Shown here: in pieces, positions 55,509-64,000 of the stretch
How positions within the stretch are numbered: position 1 is the stretch's first letter
Layout of the letters: each line of letters begins with the position of its first letter
Assembly: GCF_014931375.1 (NCBI RefSeq)
Contig: NZ_CP063117.1
Coordinates: 992,001-1,056,000, forward strand
Reading direction: 5' to 3'
Origin: Haemophilus parainfluenzae
GTDB lineage: Bacteria; Pseudomonadota; Gammaproteobacteria; Enterobacterales; Pasteurellaceae
Length of the DNA stretch: 64,000 bases
Program-made: the position numbers and the translations under genes
Notes under the pieces: model-generated
What the model was told of the DNA's origin: nothing
What the model saw: the letters and a program-made list of their open reading frames with translations, nothing else
The model's database searches: none

Positions 55509-57365
55509 ATGGCATTACTCCAAATTGCAGAGCCAGGACAAACGGCTGCACCACATCAACATCGTCTTGCGGTAGGGATTGATTTAGGTACAACAAACTC
55601 TTTAGTTGCCGCAGTGCGTAGCGGTCAAGCCACCATTTTGAATGATGAACAAGACAGAAGCCTTGTGCCTTCAGTCGTCTACTATGGTGAAAATGAAAAA
55701 CTTGTTGGTACAGAAGCATTTGCAAAAGCTGCAATTGATCCTAAAAATACGATTATTTCTGTGAAACGGCTGATTGGACGTAGCCTTGATGATGTGCAAT
55801 CTCGTTATACCAATTTACCCTATGAGTTTGTGGCAAGTGAAAATGGGTTGCCATTATTGGTGACACATCAAGGTAAAAAAAGCCCAATTGAAGTCTCTGC
55901 GGATATTTTATCTCGTTTAAATCATATTGCAGAACAACGACTTGCAGGTAAGCTTTCTGGCGTGGTGATTACCGTACCTGCCTATTTTGATGATGCTCAA
56001 CGCCAAAGTACAAAAGATGCGGCACGTCTTGCAGGGTTAAATGTATTACGTTTATTAAATGAACCCACTGCTGCAGCAGTGGCTTATGGCTTAGATAGCG
56101 GAAAAGAAGGTGTCATTGCTGTTTATGACTTAGGTGGCGGTACCTTTGATATCTCAATTTTACGCTTGTCTAAAGGTGTATTTGAAGTCTTAGCAACAGG
56201 TGGGGATACCGCTTTAGGTGGTGATGATTTTGACCATTTAATTGCCGATTGGATTATTGAACAAGCGGGTATTCAACCACAAAATGTGAATGAGCAACGT
56301 GAACTTTTAAGTTTAGCCACACAAACTAAAATTGCTTTAACGAGTGAGCAAAGTGCGGTCATTTCTTGGCGCGGATTTGAAGGTGAGTTAAGTCGTGAGC
56401 AATTCAATGAATTAATCCACTCATTGGTAAAACGTTCTTTATTAACCTGCCGTCGAGCATTGAAAGATGCGCATGTTGAAGCTGAAGACGTGCAAGAAGT
56501 GGTTATGGTTGGAGGCTCAACTCGCGTGCCTTACGTACGTGAACAAGTAGGCGAATTCTTTGGTAAAACCCCATTAACCTCTATCGACCCAGATAAAGTA
56601 GTGGCCTTAGGTGCAGCTATCCAAGCAGATATTTTAGTGGGCAACAAGAATGACAGTGATATGTTGTTACTCGATGTTGTGCCGCTTTCTTTAGGCATTG
56701 AAACCATGGGCGGTTTAGTGGAGAAAATTATTCCACGTAACACCACGATTCCAGTGGCTCGCGCGCAAGAATTTACTACCTTTAAAGATGGTCAAACTGC
56801 AATGACTGTACATGTGGTACAAGGTGAACGAGAGTTGGTGGATGATTGCCGTTCTTTAGGTCGTTTTACGTTGCGTGGTATTCCGCCAATGGTGGCAGGC
56901 GCGGCTCATATTCGAGTGACTTATCAAGTGGATGCAGATGGCTTATTAAGTGTGACTGCTATGGAAAAATCCACAAAAGTCCAAGCATCGATTCAAATTA
57001 AGCCTTCTTATGGTTTAACGGATGAAGAAGTAACGGCAATGATTAAAGCTTCTTTTGATAATGCACAAGATGATATGCAAGCACGTGAATTAGCTGAGCA
57101 ACGTGTTGAGGCTGATCGTGTGATTGAAAGCGTGATTGTGGCCTTACAGCAAGATGGGGCGGAATTATTAACCGAAGCCGAATTCCACCAAATTGAAAAT
57201 GCATTGAAACAATTAATGGATGTAAAAGAAGGTACAGATCGTCATGCTATTGTTCAAGGGATTAAAGCCCTTGATATCGCGACTCAAGAATTTGCGGCAA
57301 GACGAATGAATAAATCCATTAATCAAGCGCTGACAGGTAAATCTGTATCAGATATTGAGAAATAA
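55509..57365 (+). CDS. hscA: Fe-S protein assembly chaperone HscA
   Basis: A 618-residue Hsp70-type chaperone specialised for IscU. The ATPase motifs [26 protein letters not shown] and [14 protein letters not shown] are present, followed by a substrate-binding domain and helical lid. Length matches E. coli HscA (616). Confidence 0.98.
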   Translation: MALLQIAEPGQTAAPHQHRLAVGIDLGTTNSLVAAVRSGQATILNDEQDRSLVPSVVYYGENEKLVGTEAFAKAAIDPKNTIISVKRLIGRSLDDVQSRYTNLPYEFVASENGLPLLVTHQGKKSPIEVSADILSRLNHIAEQRLAGKLSGVVITVPAYFDDAQRQSTKDAARLAGLNVLRLLNEPTAAAVAYGLDSGKEGVIAVYDLGGGTFDISILRLSKGVFEVLATGGDTALGGDDFDHLIADWIIEQAGIQPQNVNEQRELLSLATQTKIALTSEQSAVISWRGFEGELSREQFNELIHSLVKRSLLTCRRALKDAHVEAEDVQEVVMVGGSTRVPYVREQVGEFFGKTPLTSIDPDKVVALGAAIQADILVGNKNDSDMLLLDVVPLSLGIETMGGLVEKIIPRNTTIPVARAQEFTTFKDGQTAMTVHVVQGERELVDDCRSLGRFTLRGIPPMVAGAAHIRVTYQVDADGLLSVTAMEKSTKVQASIQIKPSYGLTDEEVTAMIKASFDNAQDDMQARELAEQRVEADRVIESVIVALQQDGAELLTEAEFHQIENALKQLMDVKEGTDRHAIVQGIKALDIATQEFAARRMNKSINQALTGKSVSDIEK

Positions 57366-57410
57366 AGTGCGGTTATAAATTAATGAGTTTTTTATATTGA
57401 GGAAAGTAAT

Positions 57411-57752
57411 ATGCCAAAAGTGATTTTTTTACCGAATGAAGAATTCTGTCCAGAGGGTATGGTGGTTGATGCAGCAGCAGGCGACAACTTATTAGAAGTA
57501 GCGCATAATGCGGGTGTTGAAATTCATCACGCTTGCGATGGTTCTTGTGCTTGTACAACATGCCATGTCGTCATTCGTGAAGGGTTTGATTCATTGAATG
57601 AAGCCAGCGATCAAGAAGAAGATATGTTAGATAAAGCATGGGGTTTAGAAATGGATAGCCGCCTTTCTTGCCAATGTGTCGTGGGCGATGAAGATTTAGT
57701 GGTGGAAATCCCTAAATATAATATTAACCATGCGAATGAGGCGGCTCACTAA
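57411..57752 (+). CDS. fdx: ISC system [2Fe-2S] ferredoxin
   Basis: A 113-residue adrenodoxin-type ferredoxin that donates electrons for cluster assembly. Ligands are in [12 protein letters not shown] (C-X5-C-X2-C) and the distal SCQCVV. Its last base is shared with the iscX ATG. Confidence 0.98.
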   Translation: MPKVIFLPNEEFCPEGMVVDAAAGDNLLEVAHNAGVEIHHACDGSCACTTCHVVIREGFDSLNEASDQEEDMLDKAWGLEMDSRLSCQCVVGDEDLVVEIPKYNINHANEAAH

Positions 57753-57946
57753 TGAAATGGACTGATGCACAACTTATTGCAGAAGAGCTGTATGATCGTA
57801 ATCCAGATTTAGATCCTAAAACGGTACGTTTCACGGATTTGCATAAGTGGATTTGTGAACTAGACGGTTTTGATGATGATCCAATGAAATCTAATGAGAG
57901 TATTCTGGAAGCGATTTTGTTGAAATGGTTAGATGAATATGAGTAA
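57752..57946 (+). CDS. iscX: Fe-S cluster assembly protein IscX
   Basis: A 64-residue acidic protein ([33 protein letters not shown]) that binds IscS and iron and tunes the rate of assembly. It overlaps fdx by one base and closes the operon at a strong terminator. Confidence 0.97.
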   Translation: MKWTDAQLIAEELYDRNPDLDPKTVRFTDLHKWICELDGFDDDPMKSNESILEAILLKWLDEYE

Positions 57947-57958
57947 TCGATTCAATTA

Positions 57959-57988
57959 AAAAAAGCGAGCAGAGAGGCTCGCTTTTTT
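57959..57988 (+). terminator. Terminator of the isc operon
   Basis: AAAAAGCGAGC and GCTCGCTTTTT form a perfect 11-bp stem with a short loop, then T residues. Confidence 0.92.
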
Positions 57989-58011
57989 GTTTTAAGAATT
58001 TACCTCAAAAT

Positions 58012-58046
58012 AAAACCGCACTTTATTGCTAAAGTGCGGTTATTTT
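58012..58046 (-). terminator. Terminator of mglBAC, inverted uptake signals
   Basis: AACCGCACTTTA and TAAAGTGCGGTT pair around TTGC. Both arms are exact uptake signals (58015, 58032). Runs of A on the plus strand give the U-tract for the minus-strand mgl transcript. Confidence 0.88.
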
Positions 58047-58061
58047 TATCGTTGTTTTTAA

Positions 58062-59072
58062 TTATTTTTTCTTCGCGTATTTTAAGGAGTCGATAGCAAC
58101 CGCGAGGATGATAATGCTACCTTTAATGATATATTGCCAGTAAGGGTTTACACCGATGTAAGTTAAACCGTAGTTAATAACGGTGAAGATGATAACACCC
58201 GTGATTACGCCGATAACAGTACCCACACCACCAGCGAAAGATACACCGCCTACTACGCAGGCAGCAATCGCATCTAATTCATACATGAAACCAAGGTTGT
58301 TGGTAGCACTACCGATACGACCTGCTTCTAACATACCACCGAATGCATAGAACATACCTGCAATCATGTAAATCACAACAAGGTTACGCGCTACGTTTAC
58401 GCCCGATACTTTTGCTGCTTCAGGGTTACCACCGATAGCAAAGATATTTTTACCGAAGCGTGTTTTATTCCACATCACCCAAACTAAGAATGCACAAATC
58501 GCCGCATAAATAGTGATGTAGGATAATTTGAATGAACCAAGTCTGAAGAAACCTTGTGCGAAGTTAGAGAAAGATTCACTGAAGCCAGCAATTGGTGAGC
58601 CACCTACGCCATCATAATAAAGTGAGTTGAAACCGTAAACGATGATCATGGTACCCATGGTTGCAATGAACGGGGTTACATTGAGATAAGCGATAACTAA
58701 ACCATTCACTAAGCCGATTACAGCACCTACCGCACAAACAGTCAGGATAACTACAGGAATAGGAATTTCACCTAAATCCGGGAACACGCGGTTCATGTTT
58801 TCCATTGACTGCAAGAGGGTAGCAGAAATAACCGCTGCTAAACCGACTTGGCGACCGGCTGATAAGTCGGTACCTTGAGTAATAAGCAAGCCTGCAACAC
58901 CAAGGGCGATAATGAGACGGACGGATGATTGAGTTAAAATGTTACTAAAGTTGCGAACATTCAAGAATGTTGGATCTTGTGCGATGATGATGCCAAGTAA
59001 AATCAACAACACAAAATAAATCGCATTTTGTTTTAAGAAATCGAATGATTTATTTTTTGGTAAGGCACTCAT
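58062..59072 (-). CDS. mglC: Galactose/methyl galactoside ABC transporter permease MglC
   Basis: A 336-residue permease with 8-10 helices of the ribose/galactose type (RbsC/MglC). Motifs ITQGTDLSAGRQVGLAAV and AIGGNPEAAKVSGVNVARN (the loop contacting the ATPase) are present. Length equals E. coli MglC. Last gene of mglBAC, 18 bp after mglA. Confidence 0.97.
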   Translation of the reverse strand: MSALPKNKSFDFLKQNAIYFVLLILLGIIIAQDPTFLNVRNFSNILTQSSVRLIIALGVAGLLITQGTDLSAGRQVGLAAVISATLLQSMENMNRVFPDLGEIPIPVVILTVCAVGAVIGLVNGLVIAYLNVTPFIATMGTMIIVYGFNSLYYDGVGGSPIAGFSESFSNFAQGFFRLGSFKLSYITIYAAICAFLVWVMWNKTRFGKNIFAIGGNPEAAKVSGVNVARNLVVIYMIAGMFYAFGGMLEAGRIGSATNNLGFMYELDAIAACVVGGVSFAGGVGTVIGVITGVIIFTVINYGLTYIGVNPYWQYIIKGSIIILAVAIDSLKYAKKK

Positions 59073-59090
59073 AATTTGTTCCTTTATGAT

Positions 59091-60605
59091 TTATAAATAT
59101 TTTGCGGCAAGTTGCAAAATTTCTTCTTGAGACGTTTTTGCCGTTTCAACGATGCCGGCAACACGACCATTACTCATGACCAAAATTCGGTCTGTTACGC
59201 CTAATAGTTCCGGCATTTCTGATGAAATCATAATGATGCCTTTATCTTTTTTAGCGAGTTCTTGAATGAGCTGATAAATTTCAAATTTTGCCCCAATATC
59301 AATACCACGAGTTGGTTCGTCGAGCATTAAGATATCTGGTTGGGTTAAAAGCCAACGGCCGATAATGACTTTTTGTTGGTTACCACCAGAAAGCGATCCA
59401 ATCGTTGTTTTGTGAGAAGGTGTTTTCACGTTCATCGCATCAATTACCCATTGCGTATCGCTCGCCATTTTTTTGTTGCTGAGCAATTTCCATGGGGTAA
59501 GGTAAGATTTCATATTTGAAATCAAAGAGTTAAATTCAATACTTAGGTTTGAATAAATCCCGGTTGAACGACGTTCCTCAGTCACCAAAGCAAAACCGTG
59601 GTTAATCGCCTCAAGTGCGGTATGATTTTTCACGATTTTTCCGTTGAGTTTGATCGTCCCTTCTTTTAATTCGCGTACACCAAAAATGGCTTCCACAATA
59701 TCAGTTCGTTTTGCACCAACAAGACCTGCAATACCTAAAATTTCACCTTTGCGTAAATTAAAGGAAACATCTTGAATGGAAGGTTGATTCACCGCAGTTA
59801 AATGTTCCACTTCAAGCGTGATTTCTTTTGGTACGTTAGTTTTTTCAGGGAAACGTTGTGTTAATTCACGGCCTACCATCATTGAAACAATTTCTTCCAT
59901 GGTGGTGCCTTTAACTTGAACGGTATTGATCCATTTACCATCACGAAGAATGGTGATTTCATCACAAATTTTGAAGATTTCATCCATTTTGTGTGAAATA
60001 TAGATAATGCCACAACCGCGATCTTTTAATTTTTGAATAATTTTGAAAAGATGTTCCACTTCTTTTTCTGAAAGTGAGGATGTTGGCTCATCCATAATTA
60101 CGATTTTAGCGTTATAAGAGAACGCTTTCGCAATCTCGATCATCTGCATTTGTGAAACGGAAAGTTTGGCCACTTTTTCTTTTGGATCAACATCAATATC
60201 CAATTCATCGAAAATCGCTTTGGTATCACGATACATTTTGGCGTGATCCACAAAAGGACCTTTAAGTGGGTAGCGACCCAACCATAAGTTATCCATTACA
60301 CTAGTTTGACGCACCAAGTTAAGTTCTTGGTGAACCATTGAAATCCCATTTTCAAGGGCTTCTTTTGATGTTTTAAAATCAACAGGTTTGCCTAAGAATA
60401 AAATTTCACCTTCGTCTTTTGCATAAATTCCGAAGAGGCATTTTAATAATGTCGACTTACCCGCCCCGTTTTCGCCCATTAAGGCATGAACAGAGTGAGA
60501 ACGAACTGTTAGATTGGCGTGATCAAGGGCTTTTACACCGGGGAAAGACTTACTGACATCTGTCATCGTCAGTAGTACATCACTGTCTTGGGTTTGAGTT
60601 GTCAT
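59091..60605 (-). CDS. mglA: Galactose/methyl galactoside ABC transporter ATPase MglA
   Basis: A 504-residue protein with two fused ABC domains. The first has Walker [10 protein letters not shown] and Walker [12 protein letters not shown]; the second has an altered nucleotide site (GLVGAKRTD in place of Walker A), signature LSGGNQQK and [14 protein letters not shown]. The degenerate second Walker A is normal for this family. I chose the ATG at 60605 by alignment with E. coli (506 residues); the longer frame runs into the intercistronic hairpin. Confidence 0.97.
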   Translation of the reverse strand: MTTQTQDSDVLLTMTDVSKSFPGVKALDHANLTVRSHSVHALMGENGAGKSTLLKCLFGIYAKDEGEILFLGKPVDFKTSKEALENGISMVHQELNLVRQTSVMDNLWLGRYPLKGPFVDHAKMYRDTKAIFDELDIDVDPKEKVAKLSVSQMQMIEIAKAFSYNAKIVIMDEPTSSLSEKEVEHLFKIIQKLKDRGCGIIYISHKMDEIFKICDEITILRDGKWINTVQVKGTTMEEIVSMMVGRELTQRFPEKTNVPKEITLEVEHLTAVNQPSIQDVSFNLRKGEILGIAGLVGAKRTDIVEAIFGVRELKEGTIKLNGKIVKNHTALEAINHGFALVTEERRSTGIYSNLSIEFNSLISNMKSYLTPWKLLSNKKMASDTQWVIDAMNVKTPSHKTTIGSLSGGNQQKVIIGRWLLTQPDILMLDEPTRGIDIGAKFEIYQLIQELAKKDKGIIMISSEMPELLGVTDRILVMSNGRVAGIVETAKTSQEEILQLAAKYL

Positions 60606-60624
60606 ATCCAACCTCATCAAAAAA

Positions 60625-60655
60625 GGGGAAAGGGAATTTGGGTTTCCTTTCCCCC
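60625..60655 (-). other. mglB-mglA intercistronic hairpin
   Basis: GGGGAAAGG and CCTTTCCCC pair (with one bulged G further in) between mglB and mglA. It may protect the mglB 3' end so that the binding protein is made in excess, as REP sequences do in E. coli mgl. Inferred from position. Confidence 0.6.
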
Positions 60656-60683
60656 TAAAATTAAAGAAAAGCAATAGATTTTC

Positions 60684-61679
60684 TTATTTTAAGAATTCAC
60701 TTAGGTTATCTTTATCCACACCAACATAAGGAATACGTACAACACGATTTTCTAATTTCCATTTTGTACCTTCTGTTGCTGCTTTACCGTTAGCAAGGTT
60801 TGCTGAAAGTTGAACAACTGCTTTACCTTGGTTAACACCATCGTTTAACACAGTACCAGCAATTTCGCCTTTCTTAATTAATTGAAGTACTTCTGGTAAT
60901 GCATCCACACCAAAGATTGGTAATTTTTTACCGTGTGCTTTGGTTGCTTCTAACGCACCTAACGCCATACCGTCATTGTTTGAAATGATCATTTCAATTT
61001 CGTTAGCTTTAGAGCTAGACAACCATGCATCCACTTTATCTTTTGCCATAGCTGCATCCCACATACCGGTATCAATAAATAATTGTTCGGTTGGAATACC
61101 TTTAGCATTTAATTGCTCAATCACATATTTAGTACGTGCTTCCGCATCTGGGTGGCCTGGTTCACCTTTTAATAATACATATTGGATTTTACCATCTTTA
61201 TTTAAGTCTAAGGCTGGCATTGCTTTCCATTGTTTTGCAATTAAATCACCTTGGATTAAGCCTGATTCTTTAGGGTCGGTACCAACATAGTAAGCGTGCT
61301 CATAGCTACCGATAGCTTTTGCACCAGGGTCTTTATTGAAGAACACAACAGGAATGTCATCTTGTTTCGCTTTGTTGATAACAGTTGAAGCTGCAGCTGG
61401 GTCTACTAAGTTAATGGCTAGGGCTTTTACACCTTTAGAAAGCAAACCATCTACTTGGTCGTTTTGAATAGATTGTGCATTTTGAGAGTCATTCATCAAT
61501 AACTCAATGCCGCCAAGGGCTTTCGCTTCTTTATCGATTTCTTTACGCATTAATGACATGAAGTTGTCATCATATTTATAAATGGTAACACCAATACGGT
61601 TATCGGCTGCGAAACCTGAAGTTGCTGAACCTAAACCGATTGCTAAAGCGACCGCACTTAATACTGCTGTTTTTTTCAT
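60684..61679 (-). CDS. mglB: Galactose/glucose-binding periplasmic protein MglB
   Basis: A 331-residue periplasmic binding protein with signal peptide [24 protein letters not shown]. The mature start [24 protein letters not shown] and the calcium loop [11 protein letters not shown] match E. coli MglB (332 residues). First gene of the operon; an uptake signal overlaps the signal-peptide codons (61651). Confidence 0.98.
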   Translation of the reverse strand: MKKTAVLSAVALAIGLGSATSGFAADNRIGVTIYKYDDNFMSLMRKEIDKEAKALGGIELLMNDSQNAQSIQNDQVDGLLSKGVKALAINLVDPAAASTVINKAKQDDIPVVFFNKDPGAKAIGSYEHAYYVGTDPKESGLIQGDLIAKQWKAMPALDLNKDGKIQYVLLKGEPGHPDAEARTKYVIEQLNAKGIPTEQLFIDTGMWDAAMAKDKVDAWLSSSKANEIEMIISNNDGMALGALEATKAHGKKLPIFGVDALPEVLQLIKKGEIAGTVLNDGVNQGKAVVQLSANLANGKAATEGTKWKLENRVVRIPYVGVDKDNLSEFLK

Positions 61680-61796
61680 AAAAACGCTCCTATTAGAGAA
61701 AGAGATTTTATTGTTGATTTTTATATACCAAATAGAGGAATGTTGCTTACATCTATTGCAACTGAATCCATCATAACGAAATCAAAATTGTTAATC

Positions 61797-61812
61797 TGTG
61801 ATCAAACTCACA
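61797..61812 (-). promoter_or_regulatory. CRP site upstream of mglB
   Basis: TGTGATCAAACTCACA is a perfect TGTGA-N6-TCACA CRP site, 118 bp before the mglB start. A second, near-perfect site TGTGATCTCCATCACG lies at 61847-61862, overlapping the galS stop. Confidence 0.85.
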
Positions 61813-61816
61813 TAAA

Positions 61817-61830
61817 TGAAAACGATTACA
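61817..61830 (-). promoter_or_regulatory. GalR/GalS operator of mglBAC
   Basis: TGAAAACGATTACA fits the gal operator pattern TG-N-AA-N-CG-N-TT-N-CA. It lies between two CRP sites, the arrangement expected for repression of mgl. Confidence 0.75.
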
Positions 61831-61846
61831 TAGCAATGTTTAAATT

Positions 61847-61862
61847 TGTGATCTCCATCACG
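61847..61862 (-). promoter_or_regulatory. Second CRP-like site upstream of mglB
   Basis: TGTGATCTCCATCACG, one mismatch from the CRP consensus, overlapping the last codons of galS. Confidence 0.6.
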
Positions 61863-62883
61863 GTTTCATTGCATTTTCTACAGAAAAACGTCTCACCAAG
61901 GTTGGATTAAATTGGACAACAGTCGGTGTAACAATAGACGAATCAACTAAGCTTAATGCCAGTTTTGCCGCATAATTTGCCATTAAATCAATTGGATATC
62001 GAATGGTGGTAAGCTTCGGAATCAAATATCGAGCAATTGGCATATCGTCAAAGCCCACAATGGAAAACTGTTTCGGCACTTTGATATTGTTTTCATTTAA
62101 AACGGAAATTGCTCCCGCAGCCATCGTGTCATTATAGGCTACAACCGCTGTTAAGTTAGAGTTGTAGCTCAATAAATCAATCATCGCCTTTTCACCGCCT
62201 TCAAAATCAGGCGAATTATGCACAATGGCTTGTTCGACAATAGGAAAGTGATGATCTCTTAAAGCGGCCAAATAACCTTCTTTACGTTCGGTTTCATCTA
62301 AAATACCATGATTAGATCCAATGTAGGCTATGTGCTTATGACCATAACGAATCAGCATTTCAGTCGCGAGATAGGTACCTTGTCGGTTATCAAGACTGAC
62401 GCAACGATTTTCATAACCGGAAATCACACGGTTAATCACAACCATACCCGGTACATTTTCGAGATAATGACGTAATTCTTCGTCAGAAAGGGCTTTGGAA
62501 TGAACGACTAAACAACTACAACGCTTGCGTAGCAAGGTATCAATGGCTTCACGCTCTTTTTCTGCATGATGGTATCCAATGCCGATCAAAATCGTTTTTT
62601 GATGCTCTTCAGCCACTTTATCGACTGATTTGACCAAGATAGCAAAGAACGGATCCGTTACATCGGTAACCACCACGCCAATGGTATCAGTATTTTGCAC
62701 GGCCAAAGCTTGTGCATTTGCATTGGGTTGATAATTTAAGACTTCCATTGCACGTTGTACCGAATAACGGGTTTTTTCACTCACGGATGGAGAGTGATTA
62801 ATCACCCGGGAAACAGTAGCAACCGACACGCAAGCTAATTCAGCAACATCTCGAATTGTAGGCATAACTGGGCTCTCATTCAT
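61858..62883 (-). CDS. galS: LacI-family galactose repressor (GalR/GalS type)
   Basis: A 341-residue LacI-family repressor. The N-terminal helix-turn-helix ([31 protein letters not shown]) includes the hinge [13 protein letters not shown], followed by a periplasmic-binding-type sensor domain. Its placement between mgl and galT, with matching operators at both, supports a GalS/MglD role; GalR cannot be excluded. The start is ambiguous: ATG at 62883 or the in-frame ATG six codons later, which aligns better with E. coli GalS. Confidence 0.88.
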   Translation of the reverse strand: MNESPVMPTIRDVAELACVSVATVSRVINHSPSVSEKTRYSVQRAMEVLNYQPNANAQALAVQNTDTIGVVVTDVTDPFFAILVKSVDKVAEEHQKTILIGIGYHHAEKEREAIDTLLRKRCSCLVVHSKALSDEELRHYLENVPGMVVINRVISGYENRCVSLDNRQGTYLATEMLIRYGHKHIAYIGSNHGILDETERKEGYLAALRDHHFPIVEQAIVHNSPDFEGGEKAMIDLLSYNSNLTAVVAYNDTMAAGAISVLNENNIKVPKQFSIVGFDDMPIARYLIPKLTTIRYPIDLMANYAAKLALSLVDSSIVTPTVVQFNPTLVRRFSVENAMKP

Positions 62884-62921
62884 TTTTTCATACTAATTAT
62901 CATAGTAAATTTGAATAAAAT

Positions 62922-62935
62922 TGAAAGCGGTTACT
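62922..62935. promoter_or_regulatory. GalR/GalS operator near the repressor start
   Basis: TGAAAGCGGTTACT fits TG-N-AA-N-CG-N-TT-N-C; it is also embedded in the inverted repeat TTGAAAG/CTTTCAA (62921-62940). It lies 39 bp upstream of galS, so it may mediate autorepression. Confidence 0.65.
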
Positions 62936-62995
62936 TTCAAAAATGCTACATTCGTCACAAAAAAGAGATTGGACTGGTGCCTTATTTCCTGATTT

Positions 62996-63011
62996 TGTGA
63001 TAATGATCACG
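62996..63011 (+). promoter_or_regulatory. CRP site upstream of galT
   Basis: TGTGATAATGATCACG matches TGTGA-N6-TCACA with one mismatch, about 69 bp before the galT start. Confidence 0.75.
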
Positions 63012-63050
63012 GTTTATTTTTTTTAATTTGTTATCTTATGAAGAAAATTT

Positions 63051-63064
63051 TGTAATCGTTTACA
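63051..63064 (+). promoter_or_regulatory. GalR/GalS operator of the gal operon
   Basis: TGTAATCGTTTACA is a palindromic gal operator (TGTAA-NCGN-TTACA), 16 bp before the galT ATG, where a bound repressor would block transcription. Confidence 0.8.
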
Positions 63065-63079
63065 TTTTGGAGCAAAAAT

Positions 63080-64000
63080 ATGAGCGAAGCCGTATTTGAA
63101 CCGACAGATCATCCGCATCGTCGTTATAATCCGTTAATTGACCAATGGGTTTTAGTCTCGCCACATCGTGCTAAACGTCCATGGCAGGGGCAACAAGAAA
63201 AAGTGAGTGAGGAACAAAAGCCAAGCCACGATCCAAATTGTTATCTTTGCCCACGTAATAAGCGTATTACCGGTGAACCTAATCCGGATTACCATAAACC
63301 TTATGTATTCAAAAATGATTTCTCGGCTTTATTAGAAGATACACCAGCGCCAGAGCAATCAGCCGATCCGCTTTTCCAAATGAGCCAAGCTCGTGGTGAA
63401 AGCCGTGTTATTTGTTTTTCGCCAGATCACAGCAAAACATTGCCGTTATTGACCGCACTTGAAATTGAAGAAGTGATTAAAGTGTGGCAAGCGCAATTGC
63501 GTGAACTGGGTCAAAAATATCAGTGGGTACAGATTTTCGAAAACAAAGGTGCGGCAATGGGATGCTCCAATCCACATCCGCACGGACAAATTTGGGCAAA
63601 CAGCTTTTTGCCGAATGAAGTCGCGCGTGAAGATGTTGCTCAACGAAATTATTATGAAAAGCATGGTTCTGTCCTTTTAGTGGATTACGTTCAAAAAGAA
63701 TTAGAAAAAAAAGAACGTATTGTGGTGGAAACCGAGCATTGGGTTGCAGTGGTGCCTTACTGGGCAGTGTGGCCGTTTGAAACCTTGTTATTGCCAAAAG
63801 TGCATGTTAAACGCTTAACAGAATTAACCGATGCTCAAGCCAAAGATCTTGCCGTGATATTGAAAAAGCTGGCAACAAAATACGATAACTTATTTGAAAC
63901 GTCTTTCCCTTATTCAATGGGTTTCCATGCAGCGCCATTTAATGGCGAAGATAACGAACATTGGCAGCTTCACGCGCATTTTTATCCGCCATTATTGCGT
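63080..64000 (+). CDS. galT: Galactose-1-phosphate uridylyltransferase (3' end outside the window)
   Basis: 307 codons of an open frame running off the window end. GalT swaps UDP between glucose-1-P and galactose-1-P in the Leloir pathway. The start reads [19 protein letters not shown]; the zinc ligands are in CYLCPRN; the active site is NPHPHGQIW with nucleophile His168. E. coli GalT has 348 residues, so about 40 are missing. A TTTTGGAGC ribosome site precedes the ATG. It is divergent from the repressor. Confidence 0.97.
   Translation, partial: MSEAVFEPTDHPHRRYNPLIDQWVLVSPHRAKRPWQGQQEKVSEEQKPSHDPNCYLCPRNKRITGEPNPDYHKPYVFKNDFSALLEDTPAPEQSADPLFQMSQARGESRVICFSPDHSKTLPLLTALEIEEVIKVWQAQLRELGQKYQWVQIFENKGAAMGCSNPHPHGQIWANSFLPNEVAREDVAQRNYYEKHGSVLLVDYVQKELEKKERIVVETEHWVAVVPYWAVWPFETLLLPKVHVKRLTELTDAQAKDLAVILKKLATKYDNLFETSFPYSMGFHAAPFNGEDNEHWQLHAHFYPPLLR

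Overview
The window is a chromosomal segment of a Haemophilus-like Pasteurellaceae bacterium, most like the H. parainfluenzae group. The evidence is about 47 exact copies (counted by eye) of the 9-base uptake signal AAGTGCGGT / ACCGCACTT, the AT-rich base composition, proteins close to E. coli and H. influenzae orthologues throughout, and typical Haemophilus gene sets (OMP P1, OMP P6/Pal, truncated TyrR). It is gene-dense core genome. I see no prophage, insertion sequence, CRISPR array or rRNA operon.

Layout. 0-4.4 kb (minus): yciI-yciA-yciB-yciC, then purM-purN behind a PurR operator, then yfcZ. 4.6-7.3 kb (plus): the OMP P1/FadL porin with a FadR-like site, ogt and mutH. 7.3-12.2 kb (minus): tilS-pdxY, accA, znuC-znuB. 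12.4-18.6 kb (plus): mepM, a four-gene CeuBCDE-like siderophore ABC transporter behind a Fur-like box, and a short TyrR behind a perfect TyrR box. 18.6-21.3 kb (minus): rluC-hfq-hflX. 21.8-24.6 kb (plus): RNase E with a long leader, followed by tRNA-Ser(TGA). 24.9-28.4 kb (minus): priC, a YuiF-type transporter preceded by a complete histidine attenuator with its own leader peptide, rnt and gloA. 28.6-32.8 kb (plus): glpT and a giant DUF2157/GDYXXLXY membrane fusion. 32.8-38.1 kb: cmoA, aspS, a small membrane protein, an atypical NRAMP-family transporter and nudB. 38.1-41.6 kb: yebC, an ACP/lysozyme-inhibitor-like lipoprotein and ruvCAB. 42.4-50.4 kb: cydABX-ybgE-ybgC-tolQRAB-pal in the E. coli order. 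50.5-50.7 kb: two tRNA-Lys genes (TTT and CTT). 50.8-57.9 kb: trmJ and the full isc operon, interrupted by a DUF2625 gene between hscB and hscA. 58.0-64.0 kb: mglBAC, a GalR/GalS-type repressor and the start of galT, with matching gal operators and CRP sites at both promoters.

Regulation is unusually readable. Candidate sites for PurR, FadR, Fur, TyrR, FNR, IscR, GalR/S and CRP all sit in front of genes of the matching pathway. Many terminators are built from inverted pairs of the DNA uptake signal. The most interesting items are the histidine attenuator on a transporter, the siderophore cassette between mepM and tyrR, the DUF2625 gene inside the isc operon, the membrane fusion with internal tandem duplications, and several unexplained palindromes (znuC/mepM, glpT, hflX 5' end). 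Names rest on motif and family recognition by eye; no database search was run.
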